45,303 bases of DNA from an uncultured Bacteroidales bacterium (GCA_905235375.1 CAJOLH010000048.1:1-45303); one strand, 5' to 3'. Counted from the stretch's first letter, positions 19,417 through 27,886 are shown. Made by a program: numbers and translations. Notes: generated from the sequence alone by a model not told the origin.

Positions 19417-20910
19417 ATGAAACTCAGATATATTTTCGCAACTATCGCTGCAGTCGCAGCACTCAGTGCCTGTAACGCCGATATGGACTACGATATCGTT
19501 GCCCCTATTCTCAGCAAGCCCGATGCTACCAGCATCCAAGCCAGCTTGCAGGGTGACAACTACGTCATCTCTTGGCCAACCGGCAGTCAGAACATGCAGG
19601 TGACCCGCTATGCCAACGGCACCAAGTCGGGCACCGAGGTTGTCACCAGCGGCACCTACACCCACTATGCTGTCGAGACCAATGTAGCCAACAGCTACGT
19701 GCTCAAATATACCGATGGCACCAACTTCTCCGAGGGCATCGTTCTCAACTACACCCGTCCGGGCGCAGCTCGTTTCAGCGGCATCCAGATGAGCCAGGTC
19801 GAAAAGGTGGGCGGTTATGACGCTTACGTCGAGTGGGATGCCAACCCAACAGCCACCACAACTCACTTTGTGGCTACCAATGGTGCCAATCGCACCATCG
19901 AGGAGACCATGATGGCCAACGTGACCAACTACACCATCAAGGACGTCATTCAGGGTGAAACTTGGACCGTTACCCTCACCGCCGAGAACAACGAAGGTCT
20001 TTCGCTCCCCGCCAGCAGCAGCCTCCGCATCGGCAAGACCGCTATCGGCTATCTCTCGGTATTCGACACTCCCGAAGAGCTCATTGCCAACGGTGACGAT
20101 GACGACGCTTCTGCTTGGCTCTGGTTCCACGAGACCTATCCAACGGGTGCCTTCGTTCCATTCAGCTCGATCACTTCAGCCGACGTTCTCGAGCCTTACC
20201 GCGTGCTCTGGTGGATGCGCGACCTCGACGACAACAGCTCCGTTTGGGAGATGCCTGAGGTTGTCATGAATGCCACTCCTTCGGTTCGTCAGTGGTACAA
20301 GGACGGTGGTAGCCTCCTCCTTTGGGCTCACGCTACTCCTTACATCGGCACTCTCGGCCGTCTCGAAATGGATATGCTCAAGAACAACGACAACGCCATC
20401 AACACCGCTCCTGGCGGCTACAACGGCGACGTATGGAAGATGGCATGTATGCTCAACTGCGGCACCTTCGTCAAGGACTACTCGACCCATGCCGTATTCC
20501 GTGGCCTCGAAGTAGAGGACAATGGCACCACCAAGCTCATCGCCTTCAAGGGCGCTGGTTGGACCGAGGACCACAACTGTCTCTACTTCAACATCCCATC
20601 AGCCCTCACCGGTCTGGGCAATCAGGACGAGGCTTCCCTCACCATGCTCAACAACAAGTTCGGCATCTATCCTCTCGGCACTTGGGACAGCCAGATCTGG
20701 TGGGTTAGCCAGCTCAACGTCTGGGAGGCTCAGCAGGGCGATACCGAGTTCCAGGGCACCATAATCTGCGTCGGCAATGGTGGTCTCAACTTCTCGATGA
20801 AGAACGACGACGGCACTCCTGACATCAGTGCTCATCCACACAACAACGCTTTCCAGGAGAACATCCTCACCTTCGCCAAGAACGCGCTTGAGTATCTCAA
20901 GACCCGCTAA
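19417..20910 (+). CDS. Surface glycan-binding lipoprotein, DUF4960-like
   Basis: The 497-residue lipoprotein has a lipobox ending at Cys19 (LSAC). The first part has fibronectin-like beta repeats (two units up to about residue 205, each with YVIxW or YVEW plus a Tyr/Asn-rich strand). The C-terminal half (about 210-495) resembles DUF4960, with aromatic-rich runs such as ASAWLWFHETYP, VLWWMRDL and SQIWWVSQLNVW. In Bacteroides, the DUF4960-type protein of the levan locus (BT1761) is a surface levan-binding protein. By position after susC-susD and before GH32 this is its likely counterpart. No catalytic motif is visible. The family name rests on recall of gene order and composition, so it is a strong guess rather than a proven match. 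Confidence 0.8.
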   Translation: MKLRYIFATIAAVAALSACNADMDYDIVAPILSKPDATSIQASLQGDNYVISWPTGSQNMQVTRYANGTKSGTEVVTSGTYTHYAVETNVANSYVLKYTDGTNFSEGIVLNYTRPGAARFSGIQMSQVEKVGGYDAYVEWDANPTATTTHFVATNGANRTIEETMMANVTNYTIKDVIQGETWTVTLTAENNEGLSLPASSSLRIGKTAIGYLSVFDTPEELIANGDDDDASAWLWFHETYPTGAFVPFSSITSADVLEPYRVLWWMRDLDDNSSVWEMPEVVMNATPSVRQWYKDGGSLLLWAHATPYIGTLGRLEMDMLKNNDNAINTAPGGYNGDVWKMACMLNCGTFVKDYSTHAVFRGLEVEDNGTTKLIAFKGAGWTEDHNCLYFNIPSALTGLGNQDEASLTMLNNKFGIYPLGTWDSQIWWVSQLNVWEAQQGDTEFQGTIICVGNGGLNFSMKNDDGTPDISAHPHNNAFQENILTFAKNALEYLKTR

Positions 20911-20931
20911 TTACACTACCCTATTATATTG

Positions 20932-20965
20932 CAAGAGGGCGGACGCAAGTGCGCCCACCCTCTTG
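20932..20965 (+). promoter_or_regulatory. Stable hairpin directly before the GH32 start
   Basis: CAAGAGGG and CCCTCTTG pair perfectly, with an inner CGC / GCG stem, only 13 bases before the GH32 ATG. There is no long T-run after it, so it is more likely an mRNA-processing or translation-control structure than a terminator. Confidence 0.6.
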
Positions 20966-20978
20966 ATTATTATTGATT

Positions 20979-22562
20979 ATGAAAATCCCCATCCTTTCAC
21001 TTGTCACAGCGCTGCTCATCGCCCCGGTCATCACCTCGTGCGGCTCCGACGATCCCTTTGAGGATTCCTTCAAGCCAAACCCCAATAATCCCGATTCCTC
21101 AGGCGGCTCCGACAATCCTTCGGGCAGTGGCACCGATAATCCATCAGGTGGTGGCGGGACCTCATCATCCAGCTACAACGAGCTCTATCGTCCTCAGATC
21201 CATTACACCCCTGCCAAGAACTGGGTCAACGACCCCAACGGCATGGTCTATATCGACGGCACCTGGCATTTGTTCTATCAGTACAACCCCTACGGCAACA
21301 ATTGGGGCAATATGAGCTGGGGACACGCCACCAGCACCGACCTCGTGCACTGGACCGAACAGCCCACTGCCCTCGAACCCGATGCCTTGGGCGACATTTT
21401 CTCTGGCTCAGCCGTCTGCGATGACGACAATACTGGAGGTTTCGGCAAGGGAGCCATGGTGGCCTTTTACACCGCAGCAGGCACACACCAGCAGCAGGCT
21501 TTGGCCTACAGCACCGATGGCGGCAAGACGTTCACCAAATATGAAGGCAATCCCATCATCTCCAACACCACACGCGGCGACTTCCGCGACCCCAAGGTCT
21601 TCTGGCATGCCGAAAGCAAGCGTTGGGTCATGTGCCTGGCTTTGGGTTGGGAATACGGCATCCAGTTCTGGACCTCCACCGACCTGCACTCTTGGCGCGA
21701 AGCCAGCACCTTCACCACCGAAGTAGGCCGTTGCAAGCGCGGACAATGGGAGTGCCCCGACCTGCTGCGCATGAACTACAACGGTCAGGAGAAGTGGGTG
21801 CTCATCGTCAGCGTCAACCCGGGCGGCCCTGTGATTGGTAGCGGCACCATGTACTTCGTCGGCAACTTCGACGGCGAAAAGTTCACTGCCGATGACCTCA
21901 GCTATCCCCTCTGGCTCGACTATGGCCTGGACAACTATGCAGGTGTCACCTGGAGCAATGCGCCCGACGGACGCACCATCCTCATCGGATGGATGAACAA
22001 CTGGTCCTATTCGGGCGACGTACCTTGCAGTCCCTGGCGCTCGACCTTCACCCTGCCCCGCGAACTCAGCCTCGTCGATTATCAGGGCAAGCCTGTGCTC
22101 GCCAGCCGTCCCGTAAAGGAACTCGACAAGCTCGCCAGCGAATGGTCCACCCTCGCCACATCGGGTGGCAGCATCAACGCCCCCAGTGCCTATCGTCTGC
22201 AACTTACCCTCGATGCCACCGTTGCCAACACCATCTCTTTGGGCAACGACAAGAAAGAAGTTTACGAAATCACCTATAGCCCATCAGCAGGCAGCATCAT
22301 CGCTCGTCGCAATAACAAAACAGGAGCAGCCACGTTCAACGGCAGCTACTCCATCCCTTCGGTTTCAGGTTCGCTTTGCTGTGAAGGCAATGATCTGGTG
22401 TTCGACATCTACGTTGATCAGTCTTCTGTCGAGATCTTCACGGGCAATGGTTCGATGGCTATAACCAACCTCGTGTTCCCAACCACCATCTACAACCAGC
22501 TCTCTCTCAGTCAACCCGCCAAGGAGGTTCGTTATCAAGCGTACACTTCCATGTGGAAGTAA
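20979..22562 (+). CDS. GH32 fructanase (levanase/inulinase family) lipoprotein
   Basis: The 527-residue protein starts MKIPILSLVT (the TTG two codons earlier is not needed), with a lipobox ending at Cys21 (VITSC). A 45-residue Ser/Gly/Asn/Pro linker then leads to the five-bladed propeller. The three GH32 acids are clear: Asp85 in WVNDPNG (nucleophile), Asp204 in FRDPK (transition-state stabiliser) and Glu258 in WECPD (acid/base). A C-terminal beta-sandwich with SSVEIFTGNG follows. The lipid anchor and flexible linker suggest display on the outer membrane, as for endo-levanases of fructan loci, but exo- versus endo-action cannot be told. It is the last gene of the susC operon and the best evidence that the locus targets fructan. 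Confidence 0.95.
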   Translation: MKIPILSLVTALLIAPVITSCGSDDPFEDSFKPNPNNPDSSGGSDNPSGSGTDNPSGGGGTSSSSYNELYRPQIHYTPAKNWVNDPNGMVYIDGTWHLFYQYNPYGNNWGNMSWGHATSTDLVHWTEQPTALEPDALGDIFSGSAVCDDDNTGGFGKGAMVAFYTAAGTHQQQALAYSTDGGKTFTKYEGNPIISNTTRGDFRDPKVFWHAESKRWVMCLALGWEYGIQFWTSTDLHSWREASTFTTEVGRCKRGQWECPDLLRMNYNGQEKWVLIVSVNPGGPVIGSGTMYFVGNFDGEKFTADDLSYPLWLDYGLDNYAGVTWSNAPDGRTILIGWMNNWSYSGDVPCSPWRSTFTLPRELSLVDYQGKPVLASRPVKELDKLASEWSTLATSGGSINAPSAYRLQLTLDATVANTISLGNDKKEVYEITYSPSAGSIIARRNNKTGAATFNGSYSIPSVSGSLCCEGNDLVFDIYVDQSSVEIFTGNGSMAITNLVFPTTIYNQLSLSQPAKEVRYQAYTSMWK

Positions 22563-22628
22563 ATCGAAAGGCTCGTACTTCGGTATAACGTAATAACGGT
22601 ATTACGGAATACTGGAATACCGACTTAA

Positions 22629-22799
22629 CCTTTCGAACTCCTCGAACCTTTCAAACCTTTCGAACTCCTCGAACCTTTCAAACCTTTCGAACTCCTCGAA
22701 CCTTTCAAACCTTTCGAACTCCTCGCAAACCTTTCGAACTCCTCGAACCTTTCAAACCTTTCAAACCCTTCAAACCCTTCGAACCCTTCGAACTCCTCT
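22629..22799. repeat. Intergenic 27-bp tandem repeat made of 9-bp subunits
   Basis: About five copies of a 27-bp unit (ACCTTTCGA, ACTCCTCGA, ACCTTTCAA), one of them shortened to 20 bp, plus a tail of AACCCTTCR units run up to the CDF stop codon. The subunit is the same 9-bp family found inside genes. A 7-bp hairpin (CGGTATT / AATACCG) lies just before it, near 22598-22622, where the GH32 and CDF transcripts converge. Confidence 0.9.
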
Positions 22800-23686
22800 T
22801 AATCTTCCCTCGGCTCTACATGCACCGCGATATGCGTCTCTTCCCCATAATGGCTTCGTAGTAGATTCTCTACTTGCGAAGCCTTTTCGTGTGCTTCGCG
22901 CAGTGGTAGGTCACCATCCACGAGGATATGCAGTTCAATGGCATAATGGTTGCCGATGCGTCGGGTGCGCAGGTCATGAGGGCCCGTCACACCGGGCACA
23001 GAAGCGGCTAACCGCAAGATCTCGGACTCCACATCGTCGGGCAGCGACCGCTCAGTAAGGTCGCCGATGCCATTGCGCAGCAAGTTGAACGACACCTTCA
23101 CAATCAGCAGGCCCACAATGACCGAAGCCACGGGGTCGAGCACCGTCCACCGTTCGCCCAGGAAGATGGCGCCACCGATACCCACGGCCGTACCTACCGA
23201 CGACAGCGCATCACTGCGATGATGCCAGGCATTGGCCTCCACAGCCTGCGAATGTAGCTGGTGCGCCTTCATTATCGAATAGCGGTAGATGCTTTCCTTC
23301 ATTACTACCGACAGCAATGCAGCCCATAGCGCCAGCATACCAGGCGTCGCCAGCTGCGCTCCTTTGGCCCAGCCGACAATCTTCATGATGCCACCATACA
23401 GGATGCCTATCGCCACGGCAAGCAGCGACAAGCTGACTGCCGTGGTTGCCAACGTCTCGAACTTGCCATGTCCGTAGTCGTACGACTTGTCCTCGGGCTT
23501 GCTGCTGACGTGCACAAAGATGAGCACGATGACATCGGTCACACAGTCGCTCAGCGAGTGAACCGCATCGGCCACCATCGCCGAACTGTGACCCACGATG
23601 CCTGCCACGAACTTGAATACGAGCAGCAGGACGTTCATCGCACCACCCGCCAAGGTCACCTTGAATATTTCCTTGTTTCGCTCCAT
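22799..23686 (-). CDS. Cation diffusion facilitator (CDF) metal exporter
   Basis: The 295-residue inner-membrane protein has six predicted membrane segments and a cytoplasmic C-terminal domain. The two transport-site motifs are HSLSD (about 43-47) and HHRSD (about 157), giving an HD-HD tetrad as in zinc-type CDF proteins; DD-HD members also carry iron. The glycine-rich YDYGHGKFETL between helices II and III is typical. The C-terminal part (DLRTRRIGNHYAIELHILVDGDL, HIAVHVEP) is the metallochaperone-like domain. It acts as a proton antiporter exporting Zn2+ (or Cd2+/Co2+). It lies 122 bases after nrdG, with an inverted repeat between them, and its stop codon borders the 27-bp repeat array. Confidence 0.92.
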   Translation of the reverse strand: MERNKEIFKVTLAGGAMNVLLLVFKFVAGIVGHSSAMVADAVHSLSDCVTDVIVLIFVHVSSKPEDKSYDYGHGKFETLATTAVSLSLLAVAIGILYGGIMKIVGWAKGAQLATPGMLALWAALLSVVMKESIYRYSIMKAHQLHSQAVEANAWHHRSDALSSVGTAVGIGGAIFLGERWTVLDPVASVIVGLLIVKVSFNLLRNGIGDLTERSLPDDVESEILRLAASVPGVTGPHDLRTRRIGNHYAIELHILVDGDLPLREAHEKASQVENLLRSHYGEETHIAVHVEPRED

Positions 23687-23701
23687 ATCTTTCTCTCCCT
23701 A

Positions 23702-23804
23702 TTATCACGAATTATCGAATTAAAGAATTATTTTCCCCGCCATTCTTCGGAATAACGGAATAACGTTATAATGAAATAACGAAAAATTCGCTAATTCGTG
23801 ATTA
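23702..23804. repeat. Imperfect inverted repeat between nrdG and the CDF gene
   Basis: Arms near 23703-23721 (TATCACGAATTATCGAATT) and 23785-23804 (complement, one clear mismatch) enclose AATAACG-rich sequence containing a GGAATAACGTTAT palindrome. It could fold into one long hairpin or be a small non-autonomous element. It may also act as a terminator for nrdG. Confidence 0.6.
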
Positions 23805-23808
23805 AAAA

Positions 23809-24330
23809 TCAATCGAACGTCGGATAAGGATCATACTCGAACTCGACAACCTTGCCCGCCTTCAACGACTTCTGCACATCGATGAGCCGCTGGTTGCTCG
23901 AACCACGGAACAGCAGGTCAAGGCTCTTCTTGGCTTCGATGAAAGGACCATCGACCAGCACATCCAGATAAGGCAGCATCCTGCTCATCATCGGATCGGC
24001 AGCCACCTGCTCATAGCGGAAGCCCGTGTAGCACCAGATGCCCTTGTGCAGTTCCTCGCGTATGCGGCGAGCCAGTTCCGTGAAGGCTTCGGGCTGATAC
24101 ATAGGGTCGCCGCCGCTGAAGGTGATGTCACCCTCGGCATATCGCAGTTCCTCCATAATCTCATCGATGCTGACGCATTGACCTGCCGTGAAGGGCCACG
24201 TCTCGGGGTTATGGCAGCCCTGACAGGCATGACGACAGCCTGCACAATACACACTCGTGCGCCAACCTGGTCCATCGACCGTAGTATCGGCCACAATCTT
24301 CATCAATTGGATGGTAAGCTTTTTTTCCAT
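23809..24330 (-). CDS. nrdG: Anaerobic ribonucleotide reductase activating enzyme (radical SAM)
   Basis: The 173-residue protein starts MEKKLTIQLMKIV. I chose this ATG because it lies 34 bases below a well-formed promoter and gives the usual family length. The cluster motif CX3CX2C is Cys32, Cys36 and Cys39 (CRHACQGC), followed by TFSGGDPMYQPEA, and it binds a 4Fe-4S cluster and SAM. The enzyme installs the glycyl radical on NrdD, giving dNTP synthesis without oxygen. In many Bacteroidales nrdD lies directly next to nrdG; here nothing like nrdD is in the window, and the upstream side is a tandem palindrome array. The gene therefore appears to be separately transcribed. Confidence 0.93.
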   Translation of the reverse strand: MEKKLTIQLMKIVADTTVDGPGWRTSVYCAGCRHACQGCHNPETWPFTAGQCVSIDEIMEELRYAEGDITFSGGDPMYQPEAFTELARRIREELHKGIWCYTGFRYEQVAADPMMSRMLPYLDVLVDGPFIEAKKSLDLLFRGSSNQRLIDVQKSLKAGKVVEFEYDPYPTFD

Positions 24331-24363
24331 AATTAATGATGCCGGAATACATTCTTGTGGGCG

Positions 24364-24394
24364 CAAATATACGTATTATTTCTGATATTCCAAA
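24364..24394 (-). promoter_or_regulatory. Promoter of nrdG
   Basis: On the minus strand, TTTG (24391-24394), a 19-bp gap and TATATTTG (24364-24371) form a full Bacteroidetes promoter. The 42-bp palindrome array begins about 70 bp upstream of it. Confidence 0.75.
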
Positions 24395-24461
24395 AAAATT
24401 GCCACAATTTTATGGTGTAAGCATCCCGTCGTGCGGCAGAAAGTCTTTTTCCCATCGTCGC

Positions 24462-24913
24462 ATGTCCCCCAACGAACGTTAGAGGACATCATCTCGTCGA
24501 AGAATGTCCTCCAGCGGACGTTAGCGGACATCATCCCGTCGCAGCATGTCCTCCAGCGAACGTTAGAGGACATCATCCTGTCGTAGCATGTCCTTCAGCG
24601 AACGTTAGAGGACATCATCCCGTCGTAGCATGTCCCCCAGCGAACGTAAGAGGACATCATCCAGTCGCAGCATGTCCCCCAGCGAACGTAAGAGGACATC
24701 ATCCCGTCGCAGCATGTCCTTCAGCGAACGTGAGAGGACATCATCACATCGTAGCATGTCCTCCAGCGTACGTTAGCGGACATCATCTCGTCGTAGCATG
24801 TCCTTCAGCGAACGTGAGAGGACATCATCTCGTCGCAGCATGTCCCCCAGCGGACGTGAGAGGACATCATCTTATAGAATCATGTCCGCTAACGTACGTT
24901 GGGGGATATGCCA
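24462..24913. repeat. 42-bp tandem palindrome array (10 units plus an inverted end unit)
   Basis: Units start at 24462, 24504, 24546, 24588, 24630, 24672, 24714, 24756, 24798 and 24840, with no change in length. Each has ATGTCC at bases 1-6 and GGACAT at 23-28, enclosing a CGNACGT core, followed by ATC-rich spacer and a TCG-AG end. The final unit at 24882 is a degenerate inverted copy (GGGGGATAT). A decayed fragment precedes the first unit. There are no spacers of CRISPR type, and the short ORFs inside are interrupted by stops. This array fills most of the nrdG-GH3 gap. Confidence 0.9.
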
Positions 24914-24960
24914 CGATAGATTTACTATACTCAACTTTCACAAATGCTAAAGTTGATGAT

Positions 24961-25080
24961 TCCAAGGGATTCTATAGGATAAGAAAAGATCTATAGGATG
25001 AATGTTCTTGAGTCCCATTCTTTTTAGGCAATGGTATCGTCCCTTACAATCCCTTAATATCACCAAATGTCACTTCATAT
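24961..25080. repeat. Dispersed GGGATT/CGTCCC hairpin repeat, copy B
   Basis: It shares the order GGGATTCT, GGAYGAATG, TTCT, AGGCRAWGG, CGTCCCTWA and ATCCCTWAWATC with copy A at 19254-19388. It is flanked by weak inverted repeats (near 24921-24945 and 25096-25120, both with ACTCAAsTTTC), so the unit may be a small MITE-like element of about 200 bp. Confidence 0.6.
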
Positions 25081-25115
25081 CCACAAATTGAGCAAATGCG
25101 AAACTTGAGTAATAT

Positions 25116-25162
25116 AAAAACTGAAAGCGCAGCACCAAACGATGCCGCGCCTTCGGTTTCAG
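25116..25162 (-). terminator. Probable terminator after the GH3 gene
   Basis: On the minus strand a stem CTGAAA / TTTCAG with an inner GCGC / GCGC pairing is followed by TTTTTATATT, about 90 bases after the GH3 stop. The stem contains a bulge, so confidence is moderate. Confidence 0.55.
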
Positions 25163-25249
25163 CGGATAGAGCGAGAAAGGACTGACTAATCGTAGCTTTT
25201 GTGAAGAATAGTCAGGCTATTTCAGGGCATGACAGGTTCGAAATGCTGG

Positions 25250-27721
25250 TCAGCGGGTGATATCGACCTTGCCACGGATATCGACCGACGAGGAGCCGAC
25301 ATAGATGGTGAAGTCGCCTGACTCGAACCACCAGCGGCCTTTCACCTCATCGTAATAGAAGAGGTCTTCGTTCTGGATGGTGTAGCTGACCACCTTGCGC
25401 TCGCCGGGCTTGAGATTGACCTTCTCGAAGTGCTTCAGCTCCTTCTTGGGACGGACAACGGAGCTCTTGGTGTCCGATACGTAGAACTGCACCACTTCCT
25501 GGCCTTCGACCTTACCGACATTGGTCACTTCGACGCTCACGGTGCCTGCAAAGATGGTGGGTATGCCGTAGGCGAACTTCGTGTAGCTCAAACCATAGCC
25601 GAAGGGGAAGACAACGCTCGAAGTGCCCACACCATTGAGCTTGTGATAGTCGTACCAGCGATAGCCCACCAGGATGTCCTCGGCATACACTTCAACTTCG
25701 TCGCCTGCACCCCGATGGGTAGAGGGATCGCTGGACGTGTTGAGCACCTTGAGCGACGGATTGAAGCTACGGGCGGCATCGCGCAGGGCCGTAGGGCTCT
25801 TGGAGGCAATGGCAAGCAGGTCGGCAGAACGCGGATTGGTGTCGGGACGATAGCGCCATGCCGACGGCACTTCGTCGGGGCGCACACCAGGATAGCTGAT
25901 GCGGCCCAACTGATGAGCCGGACAGTCGGCCAGCGTAGCAGGATAGGTGAAGATAGTCTTGCCCGACGGACACACGTCGCCTGACAGGATATCCGCCAAG
26001 GCTGCACCAGCCATCGAGCCGAGATACCAGCTCTGGAGGAGTGCAGGCACACGACTGAGCCAAGGCATACGGAAGGCATTGCCCGAAATGATGACGCAGA
26101 CGAGTCGGGGATTGGCGGTGGCAAGGGCTTCGATAAGCTCGTTCTGATGGAAGTCGAGGTCGTAGGAGAGCCGGTCGCCGCCCTCGCAGTCGGAATAATG
26201 GTTCTTGTTCAAACCGCCCACGAAGATGACGAGGTCGGCTTCGCGTGCCTTGGCAACGGCTTCGCTGCGCAACTGGTCATAGACGCTGTCGTCAATGGGT
26301 TCGGTGCGACCATAGAAGGCACCGCCCGAACGATAGCCCTCGGCATAGTCGATGGCGACCTTGTCGCCGAAACGATCACGAATACCCTGTAAGGGTGAGA
26401 TCTCGACCTTGGTCTTGAGCTCCGACGAACCTCCACCCATGCAAAGGCTGCGCGTAGCATTCTCGCCCACCACAAGGATGCGGCGATAGAGCTCGGGGCG
26501 AAGAGGAAGAAGAGGGGTGGAAGAGGTTTGAAGGGTTTGAGAGGTTCGAGAGGGTTTGAGGGGGTCGTTCTTGAGGAGGACGATGCCTTCGTCAGCAATG
26601 CGGCGGGCGGTGGCAAGTTGCTCGTCGCTGGCTACACGTCCGTTGGGATAGGCGCTGTTGAGACCAGCCTCTGTGCGGAAAATCAGACGAAGGATGCGTG
26701 CGGCCTTGTCATTGATGATCGAATCAGGCACCTCACCACGCAAGCACTTCTCGTAGTAGGCACGGCCCAGATAATAGTCGTCATAGCCGAAATCGCCTGC
26801 TTCGGAGGTGAGGCCGTTGGTATAGGTTCCCATCTCGATATCGAGACCATTGAAGATGGCTTCGTCGGTATCGTGGGCGGCACCCCAGTCGGTAATGACC
26901 ACACCATCGAAGTTGAAGTCTCCCTTGAGCACCTTGTCGATGAGCACTTCGTTATGAGCGACGTGCTGGTCGAGATACTGGTTGTAGGAGCCCATCAGCG
27001 TCCACACCTTACCCTTCTCGACAGCAGCCTTGAAAGGTGGCAGGTAAATCTCGTGAAGGGCACGGTCGGACACCTTGACATCGACGTGTCCACGGAACTC
27101 CTCCTGCTCGTTGAGGATGTAATGCTTGACGCAAGCTGCCACGCCATTGCGCTGAATGCCGGCAATGTAGGGCACTACCATCTTTGCGGCGAGGCATGGA
27201 TCCTCACCCATATACTCGAAATTGCGGCCTCCGAGCGGCGTACGATAGATGTTGACACCCGGGCCGAGCAGCACGTTCTTGCGGCGATAGCGCGCCTCCT
27301 GACCGATGTTGTAGCCGTAGAGGAAGGCGAGTTCATCATTCCACGTGGCGGCAAGGCAGGTGAGAGCGGGATAGGCGGTGATGGAATCGCTGTTCCAGCC
27401 AGCATAGCCCCAGTCGTTCCAGTTGATCTCGGCACGCACGCCATGAGGTCCGTCGCTGTAACGCACCTCGGGGATGCCAAGACGGGGCACGCCGGGGGTG
27501 GAGAACTTGGACTGTGCGTAGCAGAGCCGGCACTTCTCGGCCAACGTCATCTGGCTGAGGGCATCCTTGATGCGCTGCTCGATGGGTTGGGAACTGAGGG
27601 AATAGGTGGGCACAAAAAGGTTTGACAGTGCCTCATATTCGTCCACCTGCTGCAGTATTTGTGCAAAGGCATCGGACGATAGGGAAGCCAGCAGGATAGC
27701 GGCGATGAAATAACGTTTCAT
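25250..27721 (-). CDS. GH3 beta-glucosidase/beta-xylosidase family enzyme, exported
   Basis: The 823-residue protein starts MKRYFIAAIL with a signal peptide ending DAFAQ; the upstream ATG would place 28 residues before it and lies inside the promoter. The TIM barrel has KHYILNEQE and the nucleophile Asp278 in VVITDWGAAHD. The alpha/beta sandwich contains the likely acid/base Glu513 in DCEGGDR. A fibronectin III-like domain (VSVEVTNVGKVEGQEVVQFYVSD) is C-terminal. GH3 enzymes remove terminal beta-linked glucose or xylose; beside GH31-PA14 and GH95 a xyloglucan role is reasonable but inferred. Residues about 387-405 (Ser/Thr/Pro/Leu-rich) are a loop insert encoded by 9-bp repeats. It has its own promoter and terminator. 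Confidence 0.93.
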   Translation of the reverse strand: MKRYFIAAILLASLSSDAFAQILQQVDEYEALSNLFVPTYSLSSQPIEQRIKDALSQMTLAEKCRLCYAQSKFSTPGVPRLGIPEVRYSDGPHGVRAEINWNDWGYAGWNSDSITAYPALTCLAATWNDELAFLYGYNIGQEARYRRKNVLLGPGVNIYRTPLGGRNFEYMGEDPCLAAKMVVPYIAGIQRNGVAACVKHYILNEQEEFRGHVDVKVSDRALHEIYLPPFKAAVEKGKVWTLMGSYNQYLDQHVAHNEVLIDKVLKGDFNFDGVVITDWGAAHDTDEAIFNGLDIEMGTYTNGLTSEAGDFGYDDYYLGRAYYEKCLRGEVPDSIINDKAARILRLIFRTEAGLNSAYPNGRVASDEQLATARRIADEGIVLLKNDPLKPSRTSQTLQTSSTPLLPLRPELYRRILVVGENATRSLCMGGGSSELKTKVEISPLQGIRDRFGDKVAIDYAEGYRSGGAFYGRTEPIDDSVYDQLRSEAVAKAREADLVIFVGGLNKNHYSDCEGGDRLSYDLDFHQNELIEALATANPRLVCVIISGNAFRMPWLSRVPALLQSWYLGSMAGAALADILSGDVCPSGKTIFTYPATLADCPAHQLGRISYPGVRPDEVPSAWRYRPDTNPRSADLLAIASKSPTALRDAARSFNPSLKVLNTSSDPSTHRGAGDEVEVYAEDILVGYRWYDYHKLNGVGTSSVVFPFGYGLSYTKFAYGIPTIFAGTVSVEVTNVGKVEGQEVVQFYVSDTKSSVVRPKKELKHFEKVNLKPGERKVVSYTIQNEDLFYYDEVKGRWWFESGDFTIYVGSSSVDIRGKVDITR
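26521..26567. repeat. 9-bp repeat units inside the GH3 gene
   Basis: About five units (AAGAGGTTT, GAAGGGTTT, GAGAGGTTC, then AGGGTTTGA type) encode part of PLKPSRTSQTLQTSS, a loop between the two catalytic domains. This is the 9-bp family in the opposite orientation. Confidence 0.75.
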
Positions 27722-27761
27722 GAGATAATACAGTTTACAAGGAATGAATCGTTTCGGGTGG

Positions 27762-27793
27762 CAAAGATAATGATAAAAATGGGATAAACCAAA
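27762..27793 (-). promoter_or_regulatory. Promoter of the GH3 gene
   Basis: On the minus strand, TTTG (27790-27793), a 20-bp gap and TATCTTTG (27762-27769) form a full match, 41 bases before the GH3 start. Confidence 0.75.
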
Positions 27794-27832
27794 CATTTGG
27801 CCCAAAATTATGCCGAAACAACGGAAAACGAA

Positions 27833-27865
27833 GAGGCAGAAGCCGACTGATGCGGTTTCTGCCTC
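27833..27865 (-). terminator. Terminator after GH31-PA14
   Basis: GAGGCAGAA and TTCTGCCTC pair with an inner CCG / CGG stem. T-rich sequence follows on both strands (TTCGTTTT on minus, GTTTTTTC on plus). It ends the GH95-SGNH-GH31 transcript 22 bases after the stop codon. Confidence 0.85.
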
Positions 27866-27886
27866 GTTTTTTCGGGCATTATGCGC

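Noticed and set aside
24462..24913. CRISPR array
   Set aside because: The 42-bp units are contiguous and similar along their whole length, with no unique spacers and no cas genes in the window.
24376..24996. Repeat-encoded small proteins (14-residue repeats on either strand)
   Set aside because: The open frames arise because the unit length is a multiple of three; they are broken by stops in the middle of the array, and substitutions do not favour synonymous changes.
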